Program-made: the position numbers and the translations under genes | Assembly (NCBI GenBank): GCA_964019695.1 | Contig: CAXHUL010000511.1 | Coordinates: 1 to 64,000, forward strand | Length of the DNA: 64,000 nt | DNA from: Loripinus fragilis | Lineage: Eukaryota; Mollusca; Bivalvia; Lucinida; Lucinidae | Direction of reading: 5' to 3' | In this document: positions 30,193 through 42,923 of the stretch, in pieces | Position numbering within the stretch: the first letter of the stretch is position 1 | Layout: each line of letters starts with the position of its first letter | The notes under the pieces: model-generated | The model's database searches: none | What the model saw: only the letters and a program-made list of their open reading frames with translations | Told to the model about the DNA's origin: nothing

Positions 30193-30631
30193 TTATTAGC
30201 GTTTCGCACGACGATTATTTGCGCCCTGTGCGACGAAAATCGGTCAAATAAGACACAAAATACAAATAGATTTTAGCAAATCACACAACAGTGTTTTGAT
30301 TTTTTGCTAAGGTACTGAAGAAGGACCCCTGGGTCCGAAAACGTTATACTGTTCCAGAATATTGTTTTTCTGGGGCGAAAAAGCAAAACACTAAATCTAT
30401 ATACAACAAAAACGAAACAAAGTATTTTTACTACAACCTTAATATGCTGAATATCTGCTTTTACGGAATAAAGGGCACAATGGTGTACCATATGTGACAA
30501 GCCCTTTTCCTGATGAAAAATATAATGAGAAGGTCACTCTGTTTTTGGCCTTTATCCATGTGTGTTCGTGACCTGGGTAGCGGCACATTTGAGGCATAAT
30601 GACCCTTCTTCCATGAAGAGACACCTACCAC

Positions 30632-30677
<46 letters not shown>

Positions 30678-30888
30678 TGTTCCAGAATATTGTTTTTCTG
30701 GGGCGAAAAAGCAAAACACTAAATCTATATACAACAAAAACGAAACAAAGTAGTAACAGTGCGGAAATACACCAGAAACAACCTCCAGGCTCCAGTAGCC
30801 GGAAGTTGCTTTGACGGTCGAAAAATTATGGCCTAGTATGTAGAAGTGGGTGGGGTATGTCACTGAAAAAAGCATGTCTATTCGTAAA

Positions 30889-30945
30889 AGCAACCAACTC
30901 TCGTGTTGGCAGCCTTTGGCTGCCAACACTCGATGGTTGGTTGCT
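30889..30945. other. Long hairpin
   Basis: GCAACCAACTCTCGTGTTGG and the following CAGCC pair with their complement after a TTT loop, giving a stem of about 25 bp with few mismatches and a perfect 11-bp core (TGTTGGCAGCC). The rest of 30753-31294 is AT-rich with nothing recognised. Confidence 0.7.
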
Positions 30946-31294
30946 AATAAATTTACAACTGAAAAATAAAAGTGATTTCACTTTTTAAGTGGTTAATGGG
31001 AAATGATGGGTAATATATAGAACTTAATCACCAACTATATGTGTACAGAGGGTAAGCTAAAATAGGTGTGGATAATTTCCATCTTTGTAAGATTTAAATG
31101 AATAATATCTTTTTATTTTAGAGATAAATCATAACTCTACCCTATTTTAACGTTTTATGTCACCGATCTTTCACTCAATTACCATATTATTCATTGAAAG
31201 TGCCCAGCCATCGCTGGCTGGGAGAATTCTGGATTTTCGATAGCTAAGTTGCTCTGACGATAGTGGCAAATATCAAAATAAAGAAAAGCCACTA

Positions 31295-31824
31295 AAACGT
31301 CAGAGAAAACTCGGGCTATGACCCGGCAAAATGTAGGTATTAAGCCGATATTTCAACCAACTCATACAGATTTAGAAAACATCTATCTTGATATTTTGTC
31401 GTGAGTATTTATTCTATTTTTTGCGAGAATACTTGGTTACTCGCTGTCGAAAAAGTTGTTGTAGAAAGGTAATTGAATGTCAGACAAAATCACCATTAGA
31501 AGCTTACAGCAGCCCGGCATTCTACCGGCACTAAGCTTATATTCCAACCAACTGATACAGAATGTGAAAATATACATCTTGATATTTTTCCATGTATGAT
31601 CGTGTATATTATTCCAAATTTCTGAGAGAAAATTTGGCTAAAAACAAACAAAGAACAACAACAAACCTAGACAACATGTAGATGGGCAATTTGGGGTCAG
31701 AGAAAATTCCAATAATGCACTAACAGGAACCTGGCATTTTATCGGCACTAAGCTGGTAGTTCAACCAAATGATACATTTTTTAAATAAATGACGTGAATA
31801 TTTAATCTAAATTTATGAGCAAAC

Positions 31825-31862
<38 letters not shown>

Positions 31863-31990
31863 CTGGCAAAATTCCCCTATTAGCCAGCCTTTAACCCCAC
31901 TAAGCCATTAGTTCACTATAGATTGATTTTGAAAATAACCACCTTGATAAAATATTGTGAATAATTTAAATTTCTGAGAGAAAACTTAGT
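31295..31990. repeat. Degenerate ~185-bp satellite, four units
   Basis: The units repeat 'gtcagagaaaa', 'cccggcattctaccggcact'-like sequence, 'ttcaaccaact.atacag', 'atcttgatatttt' and 'ttctgagagaaaacttgg'. A G-run of 34 interrupts at 31827-31860. Related units lie at 16130-16460. Confidence 0.7.
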
Positions 31991-32294
31991 CAGGACTGGG
32001 CTTCAATAAAAATATCCACAATATCCTATCAATAGACATTACTAAACCTAGCTACAATGAGTCGGTTGGCACCGATGATACCCCTGCTTAGAGCAGATAA
32101 TACGGTTTAGACCGGGGGACTAGGTGCCTTGTAATTAAAACTGAATAGTTGCTGTATGCAGGGCTATGGAAATAACATGCCTGACTTGTCCGACCTGGTC
32201 CCATTTCAAAAATTTTCTATTTACTTGTCCGTGGACAAGTACAAATGTATTAAGTTAATACAATTCTGTATTTCATATTTTGATTAATTATTAC

Positions 32295-32470
32295 AAGCTC
32301 ACATCTTGCATTGAAAACAGTGTGGATCCTGATCAGCTGGCCACTTCAGAAGCCAGCTGATCTGGATCTACACTGTTTACAAGAGAAGCCAGCTGATCAG
32401 GATCCATACTGTTTGCAAGAGTTGATATATATCTGGTTTCATACTGTTTTTGAAAGAATAAATTGTTTAA
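32295..32470. repeat. CTGATCTGGATCCACACTG-type repeat
   Basis: Three units alternate 'cagctgatc.ggatc' with 'acactgttt'. It is the same repeat style as 59450-59960 and 61985-62215. 31991-32294 and 32471-33059 hold nothing else recognised. Confidence 0.55.
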
Positions 32471-33059
32471 GCACAGTACGGTATAAGCTGATTTGTTCTT
32501 TCAGACAAGTAAAATTTTCTATGGACAACTACATTTTGGCTATTTACTTGTCCTTGGACAAGTAGAAAATTTTACTATTTCCACACCCCTGCTGTATGTA
32601 TCTATTTGTGAAATAAGTAGTCTAAACCAATAATCATATCAAATTTTCTGAAAATTGACAGAGTTCAGAAGTTGAGAAGCTGCTTCTTGCCTAGGTAATA
32701 CTACTTAGGCCAACCTTTAAAATATTTTTGTTTCCCCTTACCCAACCCTGTTTTACCAGTATGGGTCGGTTGGTCGGAAACTTATTTTTTTTAACTAAAT
32801 ATCTCAAATTGGATACCCACCAAACTTAATTGTATACAGTAAAACCTGTCTTAAGAGGCCACTCAAAAAAAGACATCGAATAATGCAGGTCAAAAGTTTT
32901 GCAAAATGCTCCCAAGGAGCATTCTGCAATACTTTCGACCTACATTTAGCCCATTTGTCTTAACGACCCCTGCGTATATCTTTTGAGTGGCCGTTTTAGA
33001 CAACATATTAAGCCTACTTAAAAAGCTTTAATCCTTTGTATACTGATGTATTCTTACAA

Positions 33060-33500
33060 TAAGCTTGGGATAGTCCATTGTAAATACATGTATCTAGGGG
33101 TGTCAGGTTATAATTTTAAAAAATGTATTATTTTGTCTGAGGATCTGCTTTACCTTTACAAACAGTCTACTGAGGCCTAAATGAAATATATGTGTGGTTC
33201 CTGTTGCATACCAACAAAATTTAGGGTAGGTAGGTAGGGAAATTATTAAATTTTGATATGACATTTAACAAGGAAAATAGTGACAAAAACTGAATAAGTG
33301 CCCATTTTAGGTATTTTTTCTCCTAATACCATTTTCATGTTTAGGGTAGGGTTAAAAATTAGAGTAGGTAGGCCAACAGGAACCACACATACATTTCATT
33401 TAAGCCTGACTCTGATGAAATTCAGCATTTCATCTGGGTCTCCACTGTTTGCAAAAGTACTATTTTTTGCTTCCCAAATACAAAGGGATAATATTTACAA
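33060..33500 (+). repeat. GGGATAGTCCATTG-family repeat, split by a MITE
   Basis: It matches 17893-18205 on both sides of the MITE at 33174-33406. The MITE is therefore younger than this copy. Confidence 0.5.
33174..33406. mobile_element. Harbinger-like MITE, second copy
   Basis: It has the same 33-bp ends as 1947-2176 and is flanked by TGA at 33171-33173 and 33407-33409. It is 233 bp with no ORF. Confidence 0.8.
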
Positions 33501-35717
33501 AAATACCCAGTTGAAAATTAAACATTTCATTAAAAAATTTGATATTCAAATTAACATTTGCAATGCTCACAGAATGAAAAGGGAATGGGTAACATACTTA
33601 TCTGTTCAAAAAATAGTTAAGGTACTACAGCAGCATTCATTGGTTATTTCATGATTCCTATTTGCTTATTATATATAAATAGCTTCTTTTGCTGCTCTGT
33701 TCCTCTGTGACATACCACCATTAAGAGGTTTCACCAAATGAGGAGATAATGACAAGTGCTTTGGTAACCATTTTACTTTAAAGCAGTTTTCATCTTAGAT
33801 ATTATGCTGTCATAAAGAATTCTAGAGCATTATAGTTAAACTTCAACTTTATGGAAGATTTAGGCATTAACTGATGGTTATAGTTTCAGTCTCATGTGCT
33901 GGAAAAAATGCTTTATATGTACTTATTTCCTTCATTTGGGCTGTCAATATAAAATACAAATTATGGGATACCCCTCTACTTCCACCCTGACATTCTGAAG
34001 AATTAAAATGTAACTATAAAAGTTTAGCAATAAATATATATATATAGGTAAATCTCTGTGTTCATAATTTAACTGGAAAAATTCTAAGTTTTTGTAAAAT
34101 TACCATTTTAAAAAGGCAGAAAGTTGGTCGTGTGACCAAGCAAATATGGCGGAAAGTGATAAGTTTAAAAAGTATTTTGATCATTTTTACTATTCTAATA
34201 TACCAAAACATTTTCATTGTGTTTCGGTAAAGGTTTTAGAATTAAAAAAAGGGTTAATTAGAATGTAAAGTGATTAATTAATTTTGTGGTTGTCATGTCA
34301 ATCCTGAAATAACATTATCACAGTTAACTCGTTCCTTAATGCCAGTGTTGTCTGGTGATCCTTATTTGCAAACAGTGAGGACCCAGATTGGCATTGACAA
34401 AATATCAGGCCAGATCTTAATTCAAACTGTTTGACTCTCTGATTGAGTCCTTGAGGTTTTTTTTAGAAAATGCAAAGAGTGAGTCTAAAACTAGAATTGG
34501 GCTCTTGTTAAGATAAAATCAGCCATCTATCCTACGAACCTTTGTCCTGCTGAATCTAGATACAGTATATCCTGTTTTGAAAACAGTGTGGTAACTGGTC
34601 AGGATCCTCTATTTCCATTAGGAACTGGTTTTGTCAAAATTTAGCTGTATGCACAGATGATTTTATTTTCAGCAGTACAATGGTTAACATTTTAATTTTG
34701 ATATTTTGTGTGTGAAATTGTTTTCATTTTGTGTATATGTACATGTAATACATTCTATTACATTCTAGGATTCCCAAACCCTCTAAAATGCAAATTTTAG
34801 GGTTAGTTGACCTCTCTAAATCAAAATTAAGATTTTGTTTTAATTCAAACCTATTTGACTTGAATTATCCTTCTACACATATTGATATGCATTCATGAAG
34901 CACAAAAGGTGTCACAGTTTGAAAATTCCTGATTTTGACCAAACTTGCATACAATGTAGGAACATTGTTGCAGGGATAATGCTGGGATGGGCCAGAACCA
35001 TTTTTTGACATGTTACAGTTAATTATAAATATTTTTTTTTTATTTTTGGTGGGCCCCATATGATAAGCTATTCAAAAATATCACTTGTTTTGCTGTAAGG
35101 TGCATATAATGGACTCTTCACTCTTCAGCCCATTAAATTTTCTAAAGGGCTCATTAAACCATTAAATTTGAATGGGAAACGGGCCCATCTTTATATGGGC
35201 CAGTAGTATCCCTGTTGTTGGTATGGAGGAGGGGTGATTAGATTTTGATGGCTTGACTTAATTTTGTAATTATTTTTTATTAATTTAATAGTTTAAACAT
35301 TAGAATATGAGTTTTTGGTGCTCAAAAGAGCCATTTCATTGAGTCAGTTCTTTTGAGTACTCACAGTATATATTTGAATGAGAAATAAGAAAAAAATCAT
35401 AACACACTCTAATCTGGAGGCCTGTTATAGGCCCAATGCCAATCTTTTGGAGTTTCAAAATAAATTTTAGTCGGTTTAAGAAAAAATTGAGAAATTACCT
35501 TAACACAAATTATATGAACGGTTATAAGTTTCTGTCGTTTCAATTCATTTGGCATCCCGACATGACCATAGCAGTTGACTGGGAGGTTAAGCATCAAACC
35601 AAATAAAAAAAAAATCAATTATTTTGATATAAAAATTAAACAGTGAATTGATGCCAGACTATAACATGATTTTTTTTCAAAGAAATACTGGTCTTTATAC
35701 AAAGTGGAGGCTAGACT
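33501..35717. other. No recognised feature
   Basis: AT-rich sequence with short ORFs only. No repeats longer than simple AT runs stood out. Confidence 0.4.
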
Positions 35718-35871
35718 TTAATATTTTCATGTATACTTAGGCTGGGACCATTTTTGGGGTTCAGACATTTGAATTTCAGTATTTTTTGGGGTTTTCAGAA
35801 AAGAATATTTTTTGGGGTAAGATGAAATTGTGGACATTTTTTTGGGGTCAGCACAACTGTTTTTTTTTGTT

Positions 35872-35903
<32 letters not shown>

Positions 35904-36085
35904 AGGAAGGGGGTCATTTATATTATATATATACTTTTTAGGGCTTTTTCTTAAGGTCAAGGTTCAGAATTGGAATATTTTTGGGGGGTGCTATATGTTA
36001 AATATTTTTTGGGTATGCCTGATATATTTTTGGGGGTAAACAGTAGATGATGGGTCCAAGCCTACATTAAAAAAAGAAATTAGAG
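35718..36085. repeat. CAGAGCTC-family MITE interior, second fragment
   Basis: It has the TTTTGGGG-rich interior with 'tacttaggctggga' at the left and 'gggtccaagccta' at the right as inverted partners. It includes a T-run and G-run at 35860-35905. The proline- or glycine-rich ORFs here are artefacts of these runs. Confidence 0.55.
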
Positions 36086-36109
36086 TACACTTCCTTAACC
36101 CCTGGGTAG

Positions 36110-36370
36110 AGTTTGAGTCAAAAATCATCTTTTAAGATGTCACTAAGGTTCCTTGATATATCAAGTGAAGGGGCATAAACCCTTTGTATTCTTGTGGATT
36201 TCCCCACACAGATTGATGCAACAAATATGGGATAATCCATGTTATATTTTAAGGGTTCACAGGTTGGAATTACCAAGAAATGATGTATTTCTATCTCTAG
36301 TATTTTTTTGTTAGCCACAAAATAGTAATGCAGCATTTCATCTGGGTCCACTGTGTTTATGGATTTCTAG
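36110..36370 (-). repeat. GGGATAGTCCATTG-family repeat, reversed copy
   Basis: It shares 'atgggataatccatg', 'aatgcagcatttcatctggg' and 'ccactgtgttt' with the copies at 17893 and 33060. 36371-36691 holds nothing recognised. Confidence 0.45.
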
Positions 36371-36691
36371 TTTACAAAAAAAAACCTAATGAGGTATCCT
36401 TTTTTGTTCATTTTAAGCATAAAAATGCTGATATTTTGATTATGACATCTGAATAAAATAAAGGAAGCCACTTTTTTAATTCAAGTCTGAAAAAAGACAC
36501 CTGAGGGGCATTTGAAACAGATTAGGGAGGGCCTGAGAAACTATTAACTTTTTGGGGGGCCTTATATGTCTTGAAATTTTAATAATGCATGCTGGTGATC
36601 ACTCAGTTACCATATATTTATCAAATATCTACAATGCTATTTCTCTTTTATCCTTAAATTTGCTATCTTCTTTTGGGGTTTAAAATCTTTT

Positions 36692-37227
36692 ACAGAGCTC
36701 TCACTATCTGCTGATATAGCAGTCCTGAACTCCTATTTTTTGGTGCTGGATCCCTATTTTTTTAAGGAGGCTATATTTTTTTGTATGGTGGAACCCCTGG
36801 GGGGTACTCTGATATTATCACACATACGTAGGCTCAGGCTATTTTTTCGGGTTCAAAATTCTGAATTTCAATATTTTTGGGGTTTTCAGAAAGATAAATA
36901 TTTTTTTGGATATTATAAAGATTTTGTAGATATTTTTGGGGGGGGTCATCACAAAATTGGGCTAGTTTTAGGGTAATTTCTATACATTTTAAGGTCTTTT
37001 TTAAAGTCAAAGGTTAAGAATTGGGATATTTTTTGGGGCTGCTAAAATTTCAAATACTTTTTTGGGGTGCTTGATATTCCTGATATTTTTTGGGGGTGAA
37101 CTGTAGACCCTGGGTCCGAGACTACGTATGCGAAAAAAATAAGAGTACCCCCTTGGGGTGGAACTACCACTTTTTGGCAAAGAGAGCTCTGGAACTCCTG
37201 TTTACAAAATCCTAGTGAGAGCTCTGT
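36692..37227. mobile_element. Complete CAGAGCTC-family MITE (about 536 bp)
   Basis: The inverted ends are CAGAGCTCTCACTA and TAGTGAGAGCTCTG. A second inverted pair, GGGGTACTCTgatatt against its reversed copy near 37140, lies inside. CAGAG termini resemble hAT transposons. I could not confirm an 8-bp target duplication. There is no transposase. Confidence 0.65.
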
Positions 37228-37417
37228 TTTATTTTCATAAATAAACCTTGTCTTGGAAATAATGGCTATTCCTCAGTTACTGGTCTCTATGATTATTTAA
37301 AATCTTTAAATTCATCACTATTTGAGAAAATTTCACCCCCAATGAAATAAGCTTATCAGTGTGAGTGAGCAAATAGGAGATTTGTAATACAAGATCTTGT
37401 ATGTGGTAGTGAACTAT

Positions 37418-37560
37418 CTTTTCCCTGGACTGCCCAATTTTAATGCCAGACAGCAAATAAGCTACAAGGGAATGAAACATCATAGGCTGATATTTCATTC
37501 CCTTGGAGCTTATTTTCTGTCTGGCATTAATATGGGCAGTGCTGGGAATGTAAGATCATG
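37418..37560. repeat. Inverted repeat, ~60-bp arms
   Basis: TCCCTGGACTGCCCAATTTT through AAGGGAATGAAA pairs with TTTCATTCCCTTGGAGCTTA through GGGCAGTGCTGGGAA, loop about 15 bp. Weaker pairing continues outward. It is probably a short foldback MITE. 37561-38033 has nothing else recognised. Confidence 0.65.
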
Positions 37561-38033
37561 TAATACATATGAAGTTGCTATCCTGACATGTGAGAGGGAG
37601 ACGGGGTAAACAAATGTGCATAAAATTGAGATTTTCTATTTCATCAGATTTAACATTTGTTTTGGGTGCCCAAAAGAACTGAACCACTGAGATGATTCTT
37701 TTTAGTATCTGAAACATAAGTCTTGGTTGATATGTAATTTATCCTTGAGGCATGTTGTGGGGCTCTAAATTCTAAAGGGTGATGCCACCATCTGTTGGCA
37801 CTCTGAAGGACATCTTCCATGCATGATTAGCTTGACGAAGGCATAATTCCAGCTCGAGTGTGGGCTACAGGTTCTGAGACAGATCAACAAATAGTTTTGA
37901 CTTTGGTCAAAACTGGCAAAATTCAAAATTTAACATAAAATGTAGACATTTAGTTAGCAGCCACTGGGTCTGAGGGCATTTTCTCCAATTGCTGGGGCCC
38001 AGACCAAAATTTAGGGCAATAGGATACATTGGT

Positions 38034-38339
38034 GGGTCCAGAGGTGGGATAGTGGCTCCGGAGCTCCCTGAAAAAATCACATATTTTATTGGTTTCTTTA
38101 GAAATGTATAGCATTTGGACCTCCACCCCCGGAAAATGTTGGACCCTCCCCCCCCCCCCCCCCCCCCCCCTCTGAAACCTTGGAAAATGATAGTTTTCTT
38201 TGAAAAACCATTGGATACCCTCTGTAAAACTTTAAATAAGTTGAGGAGTAAAAGAAAAGAAAAAAATGTTGTCAGAGCTGTTTTCTAGCAGTCGGGAAAG
38301 GACCCCCCCCCCTGGCAAAAATCCCTGGATCTGCGAATG
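38034..38339 (-). repeat. GCGGATCC-family MITE, minus strand
   Basis: It reads in reverse as the family: GGTCCAGAGG at the left, a long C-run at 38151-38170, 'ttgaggagtaaaagaaaag', a second C-run, and CCTGGATCTGCGAATG at the right. 38340-38644 has nothing recognised. Confidence 0.65.
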
Positions 38340-38644
38340 GGATACTGGGCCCCTGTTTAGTCTTTGTTCCTGTGATCAGATATGCCATTTTGGTAATGCC
38401 AGGTAGCTGCGGCCACCACCGTATCCATCACGTGAACGATAATTCTAGATTCTATCGATTCATTATTGATCTCGGTAAGGCAAAAATTGCCACGAATTCT
38501 CATTAAAATAAAACTTCCTGGCTGAATTCGCTTTATTTTAGAATTTAAAAAATAAATACATTTTGCAGATTGATTTTGTGAAATTTCAACTTTTTGCCGG
38601 CTTTACGAGCAAAGATATTAACAATAACATGTAGCGAATCGAGG

Positions 38645-38757
38645 GGTTGTTACGCAGGCGGCCATTTTTAAACAACACAGTGTGTAGTCCCATTGCACGC
38701 TTGTGCCTGACTCTAAAGACAGAGTCGGAGAGGCAGGGTACCAGACTAATTTTGATG
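38645..38757 (-). repeat. Short repeat shared with 3150-3245
   Basis: It has the same order of boxes as 3150-3245 on the opposite strand. A (G)CGGCCGGCCACGGCCG cluster follows at 38783-38803. 38804-39285 has nothing recognised apart from C/A runs at 39221-39244. Confidence 0.4.
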
Positions 38758-39285
38758 TATGTTTCGACTGATGTTTATAGAAGCGGCCGGCCACGGCCGA
38801 CCGCAATTAACATTCTGTCCCCACCCCCACCCACTGGGCCAAAATTCAGATTTTCGCCACTTGCCTATTACACTGTGTCGGAAACTATTTCGCGTGACCG
38901 ATGAGATGGCACATGACTGTTTCTGAACTAGCGTGAATATCCCATTTATTTCATGAATGCTGTGCACATCCCTTCGAGACTTCACGAGAACGTTTATTTC
39001 CCCGCCACACTCAAAGTGATTAAATTTTATGTTCCAGCTAAATCACTTCCATTTAACCCACCTAAGCCGAATAGAATGTACCACTCTTATCATTTGGACC
39101 AGTCTATTTCCGTTTTAGGTTGAGTATTTTCATTATAATTCAAAATTTAATATACCATAATCATGATTAGTAAACAAACAGTTAAATGGCATCTGATCTG
39201 GGTCTGCACTGTTTGTCGCACCCCCCCCCCCCCAAAAAAAAAAAGAACATTAGGCCTACATGCAAGTGTGCCAAATATCAATTAC

Positions 39286-39845
39286 TGATGAATGGTTGTA
39301 GGTATAAACTAGAATGTGTCCATGGGGCACGGACGCCCCCGCTGATGCAAAGTTCGTATATTCTCACAAAGCCAAAGATAATTTTTGATGAACAAAGGGC
39401 AATAACTCTTAGGGGATCGGTGCGATATTCATCATTATCTAAATTGAAAAAGACATTATGGACCAAGTTTTATAAAGTTGTGATGGAGGTAGACTTATAG
39501 ACGGAACACCATCAAAGAACATTCATGAAAAAAGGCCAAGAACTCCCGAATACCATTATCGAAATTGAAAAATACACTATGCTACTAAACAATGTAATCA
39601 AGTAATAAAAAATACTGGACTTATAGACGGGACACCATCAAAAATGGTGAATTTTCATAATCAAATGGCAAAAACTCCTGAAGACACTGGTGTGATACGG
39701 ACCATTATCGAACTTGAAGAAGACAATATTTTACTAAACAATATGACCAAGTTCCATAAAGTTCTGATCAAAACTATTCGACTTAGAGAGCGGGCGTTGG
39801 GGTGACGCACTGGCAGACGTACGTACAGACAGACGGACAGGTGTA
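39286..39845 (+). repeat. Degenerate tandem repeat ending in an ACGGACAG tract
   Basis: Units of about 120-130 bp share 'aaaactcc.gaa.ac', 'attatcgaa.ttgaa.aa.ac.at' and 'gacttatagacgggacacc'. It ends in 'cagacgtacgtacagacaga', a typical tail of mollusc repeats of this sort. Confidence 0.55.
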
Positions 39846-40093
39846 ACACTAAATGCCCCAGTGTGCATAAAAATAGTTTTTTTTTACAAAAGCCGAGTTT
39901 TAGTTCTTAATTTGCTGGCCAGCAACCCTGTCTATAAATTATTACTGAAGAGGCTGCTGCAGTGCATTAATCAGCCCCAGCTGTGCGTGATAATTGTTGA
40001 TAAGCCTTGGGGAAAAAGTTGGTTTCTTAGCTTCTAAGCTTGTGCACATCATATTTTAGACAGGAACTCGTTTAATTTTAGACCTCAAAATCG

Positions 40094-40158
<65 letters not shown>

Positions 40159-40180
40159 CGTGCGTATGTGTGTGTGTGCG
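40094..40180. repeat. (TG)n microsatellite
   Basis: About 35 TG units, then TGCG/TATG variants. Confidence 0.95.
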
Positions 40181-40554
40181 TTAATATAAATATAAACTAG
40201 AACACATTCGATATCGCACCATCGCAAATTCCCACGCTCTCGAAGAAATCTAATGGTAATTGACCCTTTGACCCCATCCTAGACTGGCATCAGTCCACTA
40301 AATATATATAATTACATTTATAGATATATTAAACCATGAAAATAATCATCTTCTAAAAATTTTATCCTCTCTGATAGTCAAATTTACTGATGTCCAAGCC
40401 AAGAACTTCTACTTCCAAGTAAAGTTTATAAATTGCTATCTTAGAGAGATTATCAGTTTTACTAAAAAAAATGACATTAGAGACTGGGGCCAGTCTAACC
40501 CCATCCCAAGGTCACCAGTTTGATCGTAGATTAAAATTGTTCAGTATATCCTGT

Positions 40555-41330
40555 TCATCCCCTTTAATTTGATATTCCACATGACCATGTCCAGAAAAAT
40601 ATTTTTTTGACCCCTCCCCAAGGCCCCAGGTGGCGGGGACCCAAAAAAGTGTGCCGGTGCATGTGCCATTCGTGTGAGTACTTCACACACCAAATCTGGT
40701 TGGATTTCATAAAAAAAAATGGCCCCAACCCCCACGGTACCCCCAAGTCCCACCCCTGGGTATGACCCAGGCGGCCGAATGAAAATCCCGTCTGATATGT
40801 TATATATCTTTCATTTGTGACTTTGGTTTAAAAATCTTCGAAATTGACTTTGTAATTCAGATTTATTGATATTTGACCTTTTGGCCCCTCCCAAAGGCAC
40901 CATGGGGGGGCATAAAAAATGGCGCCGGTGCATGTGCCATTCATGTAAGTAACTCACACACCAAATCTGGTTGAATTTCGGAAATCAAAAAATGACCCCC
41001 CCCCCACGGTACCCCCAAGTCCCACCCCTGGGGCATGACCCAGGCGGCCAAATGAAAATCCCGTCTGATAGGCTTTATATTTTTCGTGTGTGAGAAGACA
41101 CACAAAGTTTGGTTAACAATCTTTGAAATTTACTATGTAATTGAAATTTAATGATATCAAATGATATTTGACCCCTCCCTAAGGCCCCAGGGGGTGGGGC
41201 AAAAAAATGTGCCGTTGCGCGCTCCATTCATGGGAGCAACTCACACACTAAATTTAGTTGGATTTCGTCCAATGGTTTAGGAGGAGATAGCGTGACGGAC
41301 GGACAGACGGACGGACGGACGGAGGCGATT
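40555..41330. repeat. Tandem repeat, three units of ~280 bp
   Basis: Units begin near TTGACCCCTCCCCAAGGCCC (40608, 40881, 41169) and share 'gccggtgcatgtgccatt', 'ctcacacaccaaatctggtt' and 'aagtcccacccctgg'. It ends with a (GACG)n tract at 41292-41325. Confidence 0.8.
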
Positions 41331-42412
41331 GAAATATCCTCGACGCTTTTTTTAAAAAAAAAACAAAAACGTGGGGACAACTTCTGGCGCGGCAGCTGCC
41401 TGAAATTATTGAGAATCAAAACTCAGATAAAGGCGGTCTATATAACAGAAACTTGAAAACCAAAGAACTGAATGACGAGACGCCGCTGTTCGCACACAGG
41501 TATATACAGTAAGAAAGTAGATATACACTCAGACTGTACCCTGATACATGTTGTTGCGGCGAGCTTATCGGTATAGTACGGCCGTTTGGCTTCCAGTGAC
41601 TGAAGATCCAGATCACATTGTACAAATGCACCGTCTGGTATAAATCCCCTTAAACTCCACACCACTTTTCCTCATTGCTACAAAAGGGGAAGCTAAATTA
41701 TCAGCATGCATTTTGCATGGTGGCTAGATGACGAAAACTAAAACAAACAAAAATGTCTTCAATATTCAATTTCGAAACGTTCTAAAATTTCGAGACGAAC
41801 ACCTAAAATTACCACCGAAAATACTTTTTAAAGCATTTTAAAAAGCAAACACTGCCCTTTTTTTAAATAGAGGATTTCTAAAATTACGAACACAAGTTAT
41901 TTTCGGCGGAAAGTAGATGTCCGTTTATCTGTTTGTCCTCGGACCCAGTGTTATTTTGGGTCCGAGTTTGTCCCATCTGTTTTCGTACATATATGCGCAT
42001 GAGTGGTTTTGTCATAAGTAGGCGACATCTTGAAGGTTTCATTCTACTCAGATGGGTAAACTGGCAAGTGGCATTCTTTTTTGCAATGCCGAGCGCGCGA
42101 CGTTGTACTTTTTGGTCTGAACATAAGTCTGCTTATTGTGCGATACAGACAAGCATGATAAAGCAAGAGCGCATTAAACGCACGGATTTTCGTACATGTA
42201 CAAAGGTCAAACATGTATTGGTATCAGCTGTTTACCGTGCCTGTTTTGTCGGAATCAAGTTCTTCAGCAATGGTCAACTCCTTTGTCCGCCATAAAACAG
42301 ATGTGACATGCCTCGGGCAAAGCCAGACAGTTTTGTCAGAGGGGTCCAAACTCTGACAGATTTTTTTTAGTTGCTGAGGGGAGAGAGAATCCAAATACCA
42401 CTAAAAGCGGGC
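41331..42412. other. No gene recognised; one perfect short hairpin
   Basis: CTCGGACCCA pairs with TGGGTCCGAG at about 41938-41966. Otherwise it is mixed sequence without an ORF I can place. Confidence 0.45.
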
Positions 42413-42582
42413 CATCATCGGCCAGCCAGCGAAACGCCATTGCGTTTCCCTGGCGGGTCGATGATGGCCCAACATTGAATGCTGGCTCTGTATAGCTTTG
42501 TGATTTTTCAGGGGGATCCAGACCAGTATTGCATAGATCCCTATATTTTTGTGATTTTTCAAGGGAGGGGGGTCCGACTCCC
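42413..42582 (+). repeat. GCGGATCC-family variant with GCGAAACGCC palindrome
   Basis: It has GCCAGCGAAACGCCATTG and its inverted partner GCGTTTCCCTGGCG, then 'gatggcccaacattgaatg' and 'tgtgatttttcagggggatc'. Related to 771-950 and 62236-62415. Confidence 0.6.
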
Positions 42583-42923
42583 CATGCGCGGATACCGGAA
42601 TTTTTGCCAGGGGGGTGGGGTCCAGGCCCGACTGTCAGAAAACCGCTCTGAAGTTTTCTTTTCATTTTTTTAAATCCTCAACTTTAATATTTTACAGTTT
42701 TACAGAGGGTGTCCACTGGTTATTTCAAAGAAGACTATACTTTTCCAAGGTTTCAGAGGGAGTCCAACATTTTCCAGGGGGGGGGGGGTCCAACGGGGTC
42801 CAAATGCTAATTTCTATAGAAACCCATATAATTTGTCATTTTCGAGGGGGGGGGGGGAGTCCGGACCCCTATTCCCCCTCTTGACCCACTCATGCTCCCT
42901 GTCCCCCTCTGGATCCGCGCATG
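42583..42923 (+). repeat. Complete GCGGATCC-family MITE
   Basis: Inverted ends CATGCGCGGATACCGG and CTGGATCCGCGCATG, 341 bp. It is the best-preserved copy in the window. 42924-43574 holds nothing recognised. Confidence 0.75.

Larger units (their letters stand above)
26886..30752 (-). repeat. Complex repeat block, copy 3 (right arm of the large inverted repeat)
   Basis: This is the reverse complement of copy 2. The arms are separated by only 205 bp (26681-26885). It is interrupted by the TTCTAGAA element at 27388-30192. It ends in an A-run (30637-30674) followed by the tail of another 290-bp unit (30675-30752). Confidence 0.85.

Noticed and set aside
20597..30624. Identical 61-75-aa ORFs beginning MSLHGRRVIMPQM in five places
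   Set aside because: They follow the 290-bp repeat unit and show no domain, no extended frame and no codon-level constraint; DNA-level identity explains them.
41938..41966. Perfect hairpin that looks like a bacterial terminator
   Set aside because: The window is animal DNA, so a rho-independent terminator call makes no sense; noted only as a hairpin.
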